DNA from: CALKJP01 sp046299555
GTDB taxonomy: Bacteria; Bacteroidota; Bacteroidia; JACCXN01
Length of the DNA: 64,000 nt
Direction of reading: 5' to 3'
Assembly (NCBI GenBank): GCA_046299555.1
Contig: JBKBHS010000001.1
Coordinates: forward strand, 744,001-808,000
The notes under the pieces: generated by a model
What the model was told of the DNA's origin: nothing
Databases searched by the model: none
What the model saw: only the letters and a program-made list of their open reading frames with translations
Part shown: piece after piece, positions 1-9,509 of the stretch
Numbering within the stretch: the stretch's first letter is position 1
Layout: each line of letters opens with the position of its first letter
Position numbers and translations under genes: made by a program

Positions 1-1566
1 TACGCAGGAGGTGTAGGAGTTAATGGTGGAACTGCCCATATTGCATCATCGCAAGCATTTTGGGTACATGCAATTGGCAGTTCCCCTTCTCTTATTGCCA
101 CTGAAAATGTAAAATCATCAGTTGATGGAACATTTAAAAATAATAACATTACTCCTCCAAGAGGCTTATTAATTTCAATAGAAGGAAATGGATTTTCTGA
201 TGAAACAGCTATTAGATTTTCTAATAATGCTTCAAACAATTTTGATAATCATTACGATGCTACTAAACTATGGAGTTTTAATGCCAATGTGCCAAGTATT
301 TCAAGTGTAATGAATAATATTGATTATTCTATTAATACATTATCTGAGTTTGAAGAAGACATTACTATTCCAATTAGAGTTTGGACTTATGTATCAAGCA
401 ATTTTACATTAAAAGTTAATTTATCCGATTTCCCTTATCATAATGCTTGTATCTTTTTAGAAGATTTACAAACTGGAGCAATTACTGATTTAAGAGTAGA
501 TAGCACTTATTCATGCTTTATCCCTGATACTACAGACTTACCAAGATTTTTATTACATATTTCCAAACCAATTAAGGCAGAAATCAGTAATCCAACTTGT
601 ACCAATCAAAGTAATGGTCAAATTGTAATTAAAGGAACCGGAAATGGCCCATGGAACTATGTTTGGAAAGATATAAATGGTAACATCATTCATGCTGAAA
701 ATAATACAACAGTTGCTGATACACTGATGAACTTATCTGCAGGATTATACATTATTGAGGTTCAAAATACACTTTGCGGAAATTATGTTGATACCATAGA
801 AGTAGTTAATCCATCACCTATCCAATTAAATTACAACATCACAGAACCATTATGTAAAAATTCAAATGATGGAGTAATTGATATTAATGTTTTTGGTGGA
901 AATGAACCCTACACTTATTTGTGGAGTAGTGGTGATTCTGTTCAAGATTTATCAAATGCAGGAGCCGGAATGATTGCTCTTACCGTAACCGATGCAAACG
1001 GCTGTACTAATTCGTTTAGTTTTGTTTTAAATGCCCAAAATCCTTTAAGCGCTGAATTTAATTGTGCAGATACAGTTTGGTTGCAAAATGGAATAGCCAA
1101 TGTGAATTTTATAAATCAGTCAGTTGGAGCCGATAGTTACGAGTGGGATTTTGATGATGGAAATGAAATAGAAACAGCTGCAAATCCAACTTATACATTT
1201 ACAGCGGAAGGGGTATATAACATTCGTTTAAAAGCAACAAATGCTACTTGCGAAGACATTTATGAAAAAGAAATTGTAGTTCTAAGCGAACAACCCAATT
1301 CAATAACTGAAAAAGAAAATAATACATTTAATGCCAATGCATTTATTCAAGATAATAATATTTTAATAGCATTTGAAGGAATATTAAATGAAGCTTTAAA
1401 TATAAATTTAGTTGATAAATTAGGAAGAAACATTGTTGAAACAATAATTTTGAAAGATTATTCTTCATTAAAAATGATACCTGTTTCTAATTTAGCAAGC
1501 GGTATTTATTATTTAAAATTGCAAAATAGTTTATACAATAAAACAATTAAGTTAAGTATTCCATAA
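1..1566 (+). CDS. T9SS-secreted PKD/SprB-repeat surface protein, C-terminal part
   Basis: The reading frame is open from the first base of the window, so this is the 3' part (521 codons) of a larger gene whose start lies outside. After an unassigned segment come two SprB-like beta repeats (bases ~577-810 and ~826-1020, each opening with a Pro-x-Cys or Pro-Leu-Cys and a D/NG turn), then a PKD domain (~1045-1290, with the typical YEWDFDDG motif), and a C-terminal T9SS type A sorting domain (~1330-1563, ending in GIYYLKLQN...KTIKLSIP). Proteins with this layout are exported by the type IX system to the cell surface, often as adhesins or gliding-related proteins. The role here is inferred; the substrate is unknown. 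A strong hairpin terminator follows the stop codon directly. Confidence 0.85.
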   Translation, partial: YAGGVGVNGGTAHIASSQAFWVHAIGSSPSLIATENVKSSVDGTFKNNNITPPRGLLISIEGNGFSDETAIRFSNNASNNFDNHYDATKLWSFNANVPSISSVMNNIDYSINTLSEFEEDITIPIRVWTYVSSNFTLKVNLSDFPYHNACIFLEDLQTGAITDLRVDSTYSCFIPDTTDLPRFLLHISKPIKAEISNPTCTNQSNGQIVIKGTGNGPWNYVWKDINGNIIHAENNTTVADTLMNLSAGLYIIEVQNTLCGNYVDTIEVVNPSPIQLNYNITEPLCKNSNDGVIDINVFGGNEPYTYLWSSGDSVQDLSNAGAGMIALTVTDANGCTNSFSFVLNAQNPLSAEFNCADTVWLQNGIANVNFINQSVGADSYEWDFDDGNEIETAANPTYTFTAEGVYNIRLKATNATCEDIYEKEIVVLSEQPNSITEKENNTFNANAFIQDNNILIAFEGILNEALNINLVDKLGRNIVETIILKDYSSLKMIPVSNLASGIYYLKLQNSLYNKTIKLSIP

Positions 1567-1595
1567 AAAAAGCGGGATTAATCCCGCTTTTTTTA
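1567..1595. terminator. Bidirectional intrinsic terminator
   Basis: Perfect palindrome AGCGGGATTAATCCCGCT (1571-1588) with an A run on the left and a T run on the right, so it can end both the rightward surface-protein transcript and the leftward pgk transcript. Confidence 0.9.
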
Positions 1596-1616
1596 TTAGG
1601 TGAGTTTTGGTTTAAA

Positions 1617-2813
1617 CTATTGTTTTAAAATAGCATCAACTCCGGGAAGACTTCCTTTTTCAATGTACTCTAAAAGTGCACCGCCACCTGTTGAAACATA
1701 GCTTACTTTATCAGCTAAATGATATTTATTGATAGCAGCTACAGAATCACCGCCTCCAATTAAAGAATATGCTCCATTATCAGTAGCCTTTACAATGGCT
1801 TCAGCCACCGATTTAGTACCATGTTCAAAGTTGCTCATTTCAAATACGCCCATTGGACCATTCCATAAAATAGTTTTAGAATTTGAAATTACTTCTGCAT
1901 AAATTTTTTCTGTTTCAGGCCCAATGTCTAAACCCATGTACCCATCTGGAATTTCATTTACTTTGCAGCTAAGTCTGTTTGCATCATTGCTAAAATTATC
2001 CGCAGCTATGGCATCTACAGGCAAATGTAATGACACTCCATTTTGTTTTGCTTTTTCTAAAATATTTAATGCTGTTTCTAAACGATCATCTTCAACCAAT
2101 GATTTGCCAATTTTCCCTCCTAAAGCTTTAATAAAAGTAAATGCCATTCCTCCACCAATAATTATATGATTCGCTTTAGATATTAATTGCTCAAGAATTA
2201 AAATTTTATCAGAAACTTTTGCTCCACCCATTACAGCAGTAAAGGGCTTTTCTGATGAAGTTAATACTTTATTGATACTGTTTAATTCTCCCGACATTAC
2301 ATATCCAAAACATTTTTTATTCGGGAAGAATTTAGCGATAATAGTAGTTGAAGAATGAGCTCTATGAGCGGTTCCAAATGCATCATTTACATAAAAAGTA
2401 CCAAGCTTAGATAATTGCTGAGCAAATGCTTCATCACCTTTTTCTTCTTCTGCATGAAAGCGTAAATTTTCAAGCAACAGTACTTCACCCGGTTTTAAAG
2501 CAGCGGCTTTAGCTTCTGCTTCTTGTCCAACACAATCATGGGCAAATTTTACTTCAATACCTAAAAGTTTAGAGGTGTGGCCCACAACATGTTTTAAAGA
2601 ATATTTTTCTTCGGGTGATCCTTTAGGACGACCTAAATGCGACATTAAAATTACAGCTCCACCATCATTTAATATTTTTTTTATCGTTGGAATAGCTGCT
2701 TTTATTCGCGTATCATCTGTTACTTCAAAGCTTTCTTTGTTAAGCGGAACATTAAAGTCAACACGAATTAATACTTTTTCTCCTTTAAAATTAAAATCGT
2801 TTACGGTTTGCAT
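1617..2813 (-). CDS. pgk: Phosphoglycerate kinase
   Basis: Cytosolic glycolytic enzyme converting 1,3-bisphosphoglycerate and ADP to 3-phosphoglycerate and ATP. The 398-residue length is normal for the family. The N-terminal RVDFNVPLN motif (residues 17-25), SHLGRPKG (~58-65), the NDAFGTAHRAHSS segment and the C-terminal GGGDSVAA nucleotide-binding loop (~353-360) are all intact. The gene is monocistronic: it ends at a shared terminator and is divergent from holB. A TATTTTTG promoter element lies 17 bases upstream of the ATG on the same strand. Nothing unusual is seen. Confidence 0.97.
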   Translation of the reverse strand: MQTVNDFNFKGEKVLIRVDFNVPLNKESFEVTDDTRIKAAIPTIKKILNDGGAVILMSHLGRPKGSPEEKYSLKHVVGHTSKLLGIEVKFAHDCVGQEAEAKAAALKPGEVLLLENLRFHAEEEKGDEAFAQQLSKLGTFYVNDAFGTAHRAHSSTTIIAKFFPNKKCFGYVMSGELNSINKVLTSSEKPFTAVMGGAKVSDKILILEQLISKANHIIIGGGMAFTFIKALGGKIGKSLVEDDRLETALNILEKAKQNGVSLHLPVDAIAADNFSNDANRLSCKVNEIPDGYMGLDIGPETEKIYAEVISNSKTILWNGPMGVFEMSNFEHGTKSVAEAIVKATDNGAYSLIGGGDSVAAINKYHLADKVSYVSTGGGALLEYIEKGSLPGVDAILKQ

Positions 2814-2830
2814 GGTTTTGAATTTTGCGG

Positions 2831-2838
2831 CAAAAATA
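2831..2838 (-). promoter_or_regulatory. Bacteroidota -7 promoter element for pgk
   Basis: TATTTTTG on the minus strand fits the phylum's TAnnTTTG -7 consensus and sits 17 bases before the pgk ATG. Confidence 0.6.
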
Positions 2839-2906
2839 GTTTTTTAAACCATTTGTTATTAAATCTGACAAGTATAAAATTATCCTAAAATGTGATTTTA
2901 AACACT

Positions 2907-2914
2907 TATTTTTG
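2907..2914 (+). promoter_or_regulatory. Bacteroidota -7 promoter element for holB
   Basis: TATTTTTG ends only six bases before the ATG at 2921. With transcription starting about seven bases downstream of the element, the holB mRNA would be leaderless or nearly so. Confidence 0.55.
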
Positions 2915-2920
2915 CCTAAT

Positions 2921-4075
2921 ATGTTATTTTCTCAAATACCAGGGCATAAAGAAGAAAAAGAACGGCTCATTCGATCTGTTCAAGAGCATAGAGTTAGTCA
3001 TGCACAATTATTTTTGGGACCAGTTGGTTCCGGAAATCTTGCATTGGCCTTAGCCTATGCACAATATATTGCCTGTGAAAATAAGCTTGCAGATGACTCT
3101 TGTGGTAATTGCTCATCGTGCAAAAAGTATGAAAAACTAATTCATCCTGACTTACATTTTGTTTATCCGGTTAATAAAACTGAAGATGAAAAAAAAGATG
3201 TATCAAGCGATACGTTCTTAGAAATATGGCGATCAACAGTATTGGCGAATCCTTACATAGATATAAATGGATGGAATATAGCCTTAGGTATCGAACAAAA
3301 GCTAACTATAATTAATGTAGAAGAAGCTGATAATATTATAAAAAAACTTTCATTAAAATCATTTGAAGGTGGCTATAAAATAATGTTGATGTGGATGCCG
3401 GAAAGGATGAATCAAGCTGCAGCTAATAAGTTACTTAAAATAATTGAAGAGCCACCGGATAAAACACTTTTTTTATTAGTGGCTAATAATCATGAAGAAT
3501 TGCTTCCTACCATTGTATCTCGATTACAATTAATAAAAATTCCACGTTTTACGGATAATGAAATAAAAGAAGCAATTAAAAGTAAATTCAATTTAAATGA
3601 TGAAAGGGCTGCTAAAATTGCCTTTTTAAGCGATGGGAGTTTGCTCACCGCTATTGAATTAGCGACTATTAATGAAGAGGAAACCGAAAATGAATTTTTA
3701 AATTATTTTATAGAATGGATGCGGATGAGTTGGAAGGTTGCCAAACACCACGAAGAAATGAGAAATGTGTGCAAATGGGCAGAAAAAATTGGTGATATGG
3801 GAAGAGAACAACAAAAAAGTTTTTTAAAATACTGTTTATATTTAATAAGAGAATCCATGTTATTGCAAAGTGGTGTAAAATCTTTAGTAAGGCTAAGCGA
3901 AAAAGAAATGGATTTTATTAAAAACTTTGCATTACAAATTAATATCCATAATTCATTATTAATGAATGATGCGCTAAATAAAGCTTATAATGCCATTGAG
4001 CGAAATGCTAATGGCAAAATTCTATTTTTAGATTTATCTTTTAAAGTAATGAAAATGTTACGTGTAAAAGCGTAA
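2921..4075 (+). CDS. holB: DNA polymerase III subunit delta'
   Basis: Clamp-loader subunit of the replicative polymerase (384 residues). The N-terminus MLFSQIPGHKEEKERL is the usual family opening. The ATP-binding loop is degenerate (GPVGSGNLALA rather than GKT/S), as expected for delta', and it is followed by the zinc-binding cysteines CGNCSSCKK (~64-72). The segment NKLLKIIEEPPDKT and the SRLQ motif match the AAA+ sensor region. A TTG at 2912 is in frame but lies inside the promoter element, so the ATG at 2921 is preferred. It heads a rightward run with ricT, gldH and the PBP1A gene; the gap to ricT is 36 bases. Confidence 0.9.
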   Translation: MLFSQIPGHKEEKERLIRSVQEHRVSHAQLFLGPVGSGNLALALAYAQYIACENKLADDSCGNCSSCKKYEKLIHPDLHFVYPVNKTEDEKKDVSSDTFLEIWRSTVLANPYIDINGWNIALGIEQKLTIINVEEADNIIKKLSLKSFEGGYKIMLMWMPERMNQAAANKLLKIIEEPPDKTLFLLVANNHEELLPTIVSRLQLIKIPRFTDNEIKEAIKSKFNLNDERAAKIAFLSDGSLLTAIELATINEEETENEFLNYFIEWMRMSWKVAKHHEEMRNVCKWAEKIGDMGREQQKSFLKYCLYLIRESMLLQSGVKSLVRLSEKEMDFIKNFALQINIHNSLLMNDALNKAYNAIERNANGKILFLDLSFKVMKMLRVKA

Positions 4076-4111
4076 ATTCGTGGCTTAAATTAATTGTAAA
4101 AAATAAAAATT

Positions 4112-5344
4112 ATGGGATGCAGTGGATGTTCTTCAGGAAGAGGTTGCAGTACAGCCGCTCCAAATTTACCGGGAGGTTGTCGCAATAATGGTTCCTGCGG
4201 CACCGGAGGATGCAATAAATTAGGAGTTTTTGATTGGTTAGCCGGGATGGAATTACCACATGGACAAAAACAATTTGATATAGTTGAAGTTCGATTTAAA
4301 AATAGCCGTAAAGAATTTTACAGAAATACCGATGGTATAGAGCTCCATGTAGGAGATGTAGTGGCAGTTGAAGCAAATCCCGGTCATGATATGGGAGTTG
4401 TCTCGCTAACCGGTGAATTGGTAAAAATGCAATTAAAAAAGAAAGGGATAGCATTTGATTCTCCTGAAATAAAAAAAATTTATCGCAAGGCCAAGCAAGC
4501 AGATATTCAAAAATGGCAAGAGGCACAAAGCTTAGAGTTTGATACCATGCATAAAGCAAGAAAAATAGCTTCAAGCTTAGGATTGCAAATGAAATTAAGT
4601 GATGTAGAATATCAAGGCGATAAAACTAAAGCTACATTTTACTACACGGCAGATGATAGAGTAGATTTTAGAGAGCTTATCAAAATTTTGGCTGCCGAAT
4701 TTAAAGTTCGAATTGAAATGCGTCAAATAGGAGCTCGGCAAGAAGCCAGTAGATTAGGAGGAATTGGTTCATGCGGCCGCGAATTATGCTGCTCCACATG
4801 GTTAACAGATTTTAGAACAGTAAATACTTCAGCAGCTCGATATCAACAATTAGCTTTAAATCCATTAAAACTTGCAGGGCAATGCGGTAAATTAAAATGT
4901 TGTTTAAATTATGAATTAGACAGCTATTTAGATGCACTTAAAGATATTCCGATGAACGATGTAAAACTCGAAACCGAACGAGGCATTGCATTTCATCAAA
5001 AAACGGATATTTTTAAACGCATCATGTGGTATTCATACGAAGATGCACCGGAAACATTTATTCCATTAACCATAGAAAAAGTAAAAGAAATAATGGAAAT
5101 GAATGAAAAAGGCATAAAACCTGCCGATTTACAAGGGCATCAAATTGTAACAACTTCTAAAGAAGATTTACCGGATTATGAAAATGTAGTAGGCCAAGAT
5201 AGTATTACCCGATTTGATGATAAAAAAAGAACAAATAAAACTAAGAAAAACAATTCTCCTAATCATGAACAAGGTGCAGAAAGTAGAAACAGCAAGCGAA
5301 AAAGACCAAGAGGAGGAAATTCTAAATCAAACACTAAAAAGTAA
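4112..5344 (+). CDS. ricT: PSP1 domain regulatory iron-sulfur protein, RicT/YaaT-like
   Basis: Homologue of RicT (YaaT), which in Bacillus forms the Fe-S-containing Ric complex acting on RNA processing; its role in Bacteroidota is not established. The 410-residue protein has a Cys/Gly-rich N-terminus (~1-35, at least seven Cys), a PSP1 domain (~55-260) and the signature Cys cluster CGRELCCSTWL and GQCGKLKCCLNYE (~222-270). The C-terminus (~360-410) is lysine/arginine- and asparagine-rich and probably disordered. The stop codon overlaps the gldH ATG (TAATG), indicating translational coupling. The neighbourhood holB-ricT-gldH recurs in Bacteroidota. Confidence 0.88.
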   Translation: MGCSGCSSGRGCSTAAPNLPGGCRNNGSCGTGGCNKLGVFDWLAGMELPHGQKQFDIVEVRFKNSRKEFYRNTDGIELHVGDVVAVEANPGHDMGVVSLTGELVKMQLKKKGIAFDSPEIKKIYRKAKQADIQKWQEAQSLEFDTMHKARKIASSLGLQMKLSDVEYQGDKTKATFYYTADDRVDFRELIKILAAEFKVRIEMRQIGARQEASRLGGIGSCGRELCCSTWLTDFRTVNTSAARYQQLALNPLKLAGQCGKLKCCLNYELDSYLDALKDIPMNDVKLETERGIAFHQKTDIFKRIMWYSYEDAPETFIPLTIEKVKEIMEMNEKGIKPADLQGHQIVTTSKEDLPDYENVVGQDSITRFDDKKRTNKTKKNNSPNHEQGAESRNSKRKRPRGGNSKSNTKK

Positions 5345-5808
5345 TGCAATTAAAGTATAAAGTTTTTATAATTTTAGTTATATTAATTGTTGTTTCCTGC
5401 GATTCTAAACGCTTTTATGAAAAAAATCTTCCAATAAAGAACGAAGTTTGGAATGTAAACGATAAACCATATTTTGAAGTTGAAATAAAAGATACCTTGC
5501 AATTCTATAATTTTTATATTAACTTAAGACATAATGCTTCATATGCATATAGCAACATATATCTTTTTTTAAATACATACTTTCCTAATGGAGAAAAATC
5601 AAGAGATACCATAGAATGTATTTTAGCTGATAATAGAGGATTTTGGTTAGGAAAAGGAACAGAAATTATAGAACATCAAATTTTGTTTAAACGAAAAGTA
5701 AGATTCCCTATGAGTGGTCTTTATCGTTTTGAATTTGAACAAGCCATGCGCAAAGATGATTTAGAAGATATAATGGATATTGGATTAAGAATAGAATACT
5801 TTGAATAG
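5344..5808 (+). CDS. gldH: Gliding motility lipoprotein GldH
   Basis: A 154-residue lipoprotein: the signal peptide ends in the lipobox IVVSC with Cys19 as lipidation site. The remainder, with YINLRHNASYAYSN, SRDTIECILADNRG and the FEQAMR.DDLEDIMDIGLRIE ending, fits GldH, required for gliding in Flavobacterium and widespread in non-gliding relatives. It probably sits in the envelope. Its start overlaps the ricT stop by one base, and the PBP1A gene begins 11 bases after its stop. Presence of GldH supports, but does not prove, gliding or T9SS function. Confidence 0.88.
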   Translation: MQLKYKVFIILVILIVVSCDSKRFYEKNLPIKNEVWNVNDKPYFEVEIKDTLQFYNFYINLRHNASYAYSNIYLFLNTYFPNGEKSRDTIECILADNRGFWLGKGTEIIEHQILFKRKVRFPMSGLYRFEFEQAMRKDDLEDIMDIGLRIEYFE

Positions 5809-5820
5809 ATGTTTAAACAA
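5809..5820. repeat. ATGTTTAAACAA motif at the PBP1A start
   Basis: GTTTAAAC-centred near-palindrome lying directly before the PBP1A gene; its last A is the first base of the ATG. The same core precedes scoA, scoB and the first osmC gene. Confidence 0.4.
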
Positions 5821-8078
5821 TGAATAAAGTAAATAATAAAAAATACATTTTTATACTTTGGTCAATTGTTTTATTAATAGCAATAACTCCCATATTGGTT
5901 ATGACTTTAGTATCATTGGGAGTTTTTGGTCCATTACCCGGATTTGAAGAGTTAGAAAATCCTAAAAGTAATTTAGCAAGCGAAATATATTCCGAAGATG
6001 GCAAAGTAATTGGCAAATATTACATCCAGAATAGAACAAATGTTACTTACGACCAAATTTCTCCATACATGATACAAGCATTGGTGGCTACCGAAGATGC
6101 ACGTTTTTTTTCCCATTCCGGTGTTGATACAAAAAGTTTAGGACGCGTTATTTTTAAAACATTATTAGGAGGCGATCAAAGCTCAGGAGGAGGTAGCACC
6201 ATTACGCAACAACTAGCCAAAATGCTTTTTCATGATAAGCCTTCCAGTAAATTAGAAAGAGTTTCACAAAAATTAAAAGAATGGGTTATTGCCGCTCAAC
6301 TAGAACGTTTTTATACCAAAGAAGAAATTATTACTATGTATTTAAATCGTTTTGATTTCATTAATAATGCAGTAGGTATAAAATCGGCCGCGCGAATTTA
6401 TTTTAATACAACCCCGGATTCATTAAATATTTTACAATCAGCCATGTTGGTTGGTATGTGTAAAAATCCGGCTTTATTTAATCCTATTAAGCGTCCGGAA
6501 CAAACTAAACAAAGACGAAATGTGGTGCTTTCGCAAATGACTAAATTTAAAAATCCCGCAACAGGTAAACCTTATCTTGATAAACAAGCATACGATACTT
6601 TAAAAGTAAAAGACCTTGGTTTAAAATTTACGAAAGAAGATCATAAAGAAGGTTTAGCAACCTATTTCCGTGAATTTATACGTGGCGAGCTTCTAAAGTG
6701 GTGTGCAGAAAATAAAAAAGCAGATGGAACTCCTTATAATTTATATAAAGATGGTTTAAAAATATATACCACCATTGATTCTCGCATGCAAAAATATGCC
6801 GAAGAGGCTGTTGCCGAACATTTGTCACAGTTACAAGAAGAATTTTTTAATCATTGGAAAGGAAGAAAAGAAGCTCCGTTTTATCGTTTAACAGAAAAGG
6901 AAATAGAGCAATTAATGATGCAGGCGGTTAAGCGATCAGATCGCTACAGAGCATTGAAAGCCGAAGGAATGACCCACGATGAAATTATAAAAGCCTTTCA
7001 TAAAAAAATCGAAATGACGGTTTTTACCTGGAAAGGTGAAAAAGATACATTAATGAGTCCATGGGATTCTATACGATACGCTAAGCACTTTTTACAAACA
7101 GGATTTATGGCTATGAATCCTCATAATGGACATGTTAAAGCATGGGTTGGAGGAATTAACTATAAACATTTTCAATACGACCATGTAAAACAAGGTAAAC
7201 GCCAAGTTGGTTCAACATTTAAACCATTTGTTTATGCCCTTGCCATGCAGGAAATGTGGTCTCCATGTTATGAAGTACCAAATGTACCTGTTAGTTTTGA
7301 ACTGCCAACCGGTCAAGTATGGACGCCTAAAAATTCAGATGGAGAATATGGGGGAATGATGTCATTAAAAAAAGGATTGGCAGGTTCTGTAAATACAATC
7401 ACAGCCTATATTATGAAACAGTTTGGCCCTCAGGCAGTGGTTGATTTGGTTCGAAAAATGGGCGTAACCAGTCCTATAGATCCTGTTCCTTCTATTTGTT
7501 TAGGAACAGCCGATTTATCTGTATATGAAATTGTAGGCGCCAATGCAACTTTTGCAAATAAAGGAGTTTGGATTGAGCCTATATATATAACACGTATTGA
7601 AGATAAAAACGGCAACATAATAGAAGAGTTTATTCCCCGCACACAAGAAGCAATGAATGAAGAAGCAGCATACCTAACATTAAATTTAATGCAAGGAGTA
7701 GTAGAATATGGAACCGGTGTACGCTTACGCTATCGATATAAACTAAATACGCCAATAGCCGGAAAAACCGGAACCACACAAAATAACTCCGATGGTTGGT
7801 TTGTTGGCTTAACTCCTGATTTGGTTGCCGGTGCATGGGTTGGATGTGAAGACAGAAGTGCTCATTTCCGTTCAACAGCATTAGGACAAGGTGCTACTAT
7901 GGCTTTGCCTATATGGGCATTATTTATGCAAAAAGTATATAATGATAACTCTATTGATATTTCTAAAGGCGATTTTGAACGTCCCAAAAATCCATTGCCT
8001 GTTGAAACTGATTGTTCTAAATATAAGCAACAAAATATTCAAAATAAATTTGATGCAGGAGCAAATCCATTTGAATAA
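5820..8078 (+). CDS. mrcA: Class A penicillin-binding protein 1A
   Basis: Bifunctional peptidoglycan synthase of 752 residues, anchored by one N-terminal helix (~9-35). The GT51 glycosyltransferase domain carries ATEDARFFSHSG (catalytic Glu92) and GGGSTITQQLAKML (~123-136). The transpeptidase domain has the active-site STFK (~464), the SVN triad member and KTGTTQNNSDGWFVG (~649). An inserted helical stretch (~300-410) between the two catalytic halves is usual for Bacteroidota homologues. It follows gldH by 11 bases, so probably belongs to the same transcript. There is no sign of truncation. Confidence 0.93.
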   Translation: MNKVNNKKYIFILWSIVLLIAITPILVMTLVSLGVFGPLPGFEELENPKSNLASEIYSEDGKVIGKYYIQNRTNVTYDQISPYMIQALVATEDARFFSHSGVDTKSLGRVIFKTLLGGDQSSGGGSTITQQLAKMLFHDKPSSKLERVSQKLKEWVIAAQLERFYTKEEIITMYLNRFDFINNAVGIKSAARIYFNTTPDSLNILQSAMLVGMCKNPALFNPIKRPEQTKQRRNVVLSQMTKFKNPATGKPYLDKQAYDTLKVKDLGLKFTKEDHKEGLATYFREFIRGELLKWCAENKKADGTPYNLYKDGLKIYTTIDSRMQKYAEEAVAEHLSQLQEEFFNHWKGRKEAPFYRLTEKEIEQLMMQAVKRSDRYRALKAEGMTHDEIIKAFHKKIEMTVFTWKGEKDTLMSPWDSIRYAKHFLQTGFMAMNPHNGHVKAWVGGINYKHFQYDHVKQGKRQVGSTFKPFVYALAMQEMWSPCYEVPNVPVSFELPTGQVWTPKNSDGEYGGMMSLKKGLAGSVNTITAYIMKQFGPQAVVDLVRKMGVTSPIDPVPSICLGTADLSVYEIVGANATFANKGVWIEPIYITRIEDKNGNIIEEFIPRTQEAMNEEAAYLTLNLMQGVVEYGTGVRLRYRYKLNTPIAGKTGTTQNNSDGWFVGLTPDLVAGAWVGCEDRSAHFRSTALGQGATMALPIWALFMQKVYNDNSIDISKGDFERPKNPLPVETDCSKYKQQNIQNKFDAGANPFE

Positions 8079-8080
8079 AT

Positions 8081-8094
8081 AATGTTTAAACATT
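8081..8094. repeat. AATGTTTAAACATT palindrome before scoA
   Basis: Perfect 14-base palindrome in the 30-base gap between the PBP1A gene and scoA; an identical copy precedes scoB. Confidence 0.5.
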
Positions 8095-8108
8095 AAAAAA
8101 TAAAAACA

Positions 8109-8822
8109 ATGATTAGAAAAGTAGTAAAAAATGCAGATGAAGCAATTAAAGATATTCAGGATGGTGCGGTTTTATTGGTTGGAGGATTTGGATTGTGTGG
8201 GATACCTGAAAACTTAATTGCAGCTTTGGTAAAAAAAGGAGTTAAAAATTTAACTTGTATTTCCAATAATGCAGGGGTAGATGATTTTGGTTTGGGCTTA
8301 ATGCTTCAAACCAAACAAATCAAAAAAATGATTTCTTCTTATGTAGGAGAAAATGATGAGTTTGAAAGACAAATGTTAAGTGGTGAGTTAGAAGTAGAAT
8401 TAATTCCTCAGGGGACATTAGCTACCCGCTGCTTAATGGCAGGCTATGGAATACCTGCATTTTATACTCCGGCAGGATATGGAACAGAAGTAGGCGAAGG
8501 AAAAGAATCTCGAAAATTTACTTTTAATGGTGTTGAAAAAGATTATTTAATGGAATATGCGTTTGAAGCTGATTTTGCATTGGTAAAAGCTTGGAAAGGT
8601 GATGAAGCCGGAAATCTTATTTATCGTTCAACAGCCAGAAATTTTAATCCATTAATGGCAATGGCCGGAAAAATTACTATTGCAGAGGTAGAAGAATTAG
8701 TTCCCGCAGGAGCTTTAGATCCAGATCAAATTCATACACCCGGAATATATGTTCATCGAATTTTTCAAGGTGAAAAATACGAAAAACGAATTGAACAAAG
8801 AACTGTAAGAAAAAGAAATTAA
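8109..8822 (+). CDS. scoA: 3-oxoacid CoA-transferase subunit A
   Basis: Alpha subunit of a succinyl-CoA:3-ketoacid (acetoacetate) CoA transferase, which moves CoA from succinyl-CoA to a 3-oxoacid in ketone-body or short-chain acid use. The 237-residue protein has the family signature GGFGLCGIPENLI (~25-37) and the SNNAGVDDFGLGLML segment. It is followed 24 bases later by the beta subunit, as is usual for the two-subunit enzyme. Substrate choice (acetoacetate versus another oxoacid) cannot be decided from the sequence. Confidence 0.93.
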   Translation: MIRKVVKNADEAIKDIQDGAVLLVGGFGLCGIPENLIAALVKKGVKNLTCISNNAGVDDFGLGLMLQTKQIKKMISSYVGENDEFERQMLSGELEVELIPQGTLATRCLMAGYGIPAFYTPAGYGTEVGEGKESRKFTFNGVEKDYLMEYAFEADFALVKAWKGDEAGNLIYRSTARNFNPLMAMAGKITIAEVEELVPAGALDPDQIHTPGIYVHRIFQGEKYEKRIEQRTVRKRN

Positions 8823-8834
8823 TGTTTAAACATT
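8821..8834. repeat. AATGTTTAAACATT palindrome before scoB
   Basis: Second exact copy of the 14-base palindrome; it starts on the last two bases of the scoA stop codon and lies 12 bases before the scoB ATG. Confidence 0.5.
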
Positions 8835-8846
8835 AAAAATATAATT

Positions 8847-9503
8847 ATGTTAGATAAAAACGGAATTGCTAAAAGAATTGCAAGAGAAGTAAAAGATGGT
8901 ATGTATGTAAATTTAGGTATAGGCATACCAACATTGGTTGCAAACTACATACCAGATGGAATTAATGTGGTTTTGCAATCGGAAAATGGAATTTTGGGAA
9001 TGGGACCATTCCCTTATGAAGGAGAAGAAGATCCCGATTTGATAAATGCCGGAAAACAAACAGTTACATTATTACCCGGTGCATCCATTTTTGATTCAGC
9101 CATGAGTTTTGGAATGATACGTGCACAAAAAGTTGATTTAACAATTTTAGGTGCAATGGAAGTAAGCGAAAATGGTGATATAGCCAACTGGAAAATACCC
9201 GGCAAAATGGTTAAAGGAATGGGTGGTGCTATGGATTTAGTAGCCTCTGCCAAAAATATTATTGTTGCCATGCAACATGTAAACAAAGCAGGAGAATCGA
9301 AGCTTTTACCTAAATGTACTTTACCATTAACGGGCGTGAGATGTGTTAAGAAAATAGTTACTGAGTTAGCTGTATTAGATATATTACCGCAAGGAGGATT
9401 TAGATTATTGGAAAGAGCTCCGGGAGTTAGCGTAGAACAAATAAAAAATGCTACAAAAGGAAAATTAATTATTGAAGGTGATATTCCTGAAATGGTAATC
9501 TAG
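8847..9503 (+). CDS. scoB: 3-oxoacid CoA-transferase subunit B
   Basis: Beta subunit, 218 residues, carrying the catalytic glutamate in SENGILGMGP (Glu46), which forms the enzyme-CoA thioester. LGIGIPTLVANYIP (~23-36) and PLTGVRCVKKIVTELAV near the C-terminus are typical. Co-transcribed with scoA; the glycosyltransferase gene begins six bases after its stop, so it may share the transcript although no metabolic link is obvious. Confidence 0.94.
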   Translation: MLDKNGIAKRIAREVKDGMYVNLGIGIPTLVANYIPDGINVVLQSENGILGMGPFPYEGEEDPDLINAGKQTVTLLPGASIFDSAMSFGMIRAQKVDLTILGAMEVSENGDIANWKIPGKMVKGMGGAMDLVASAKNIIVAMQHVNKAGESKLLPKCTLPLTGVRCVKKIVTELAVLDILPQGGFRLLERAPGVSVEQIKNATKGKLIIEGDIPEMVI

Positions 9504-9509
9504 TCGTTG

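Noticed and set aside
1924..2169. Plus-strand frames antisense to pgk
   Set aside because: Shadow frames of a strongly conserved gene, with no promoter or start context.
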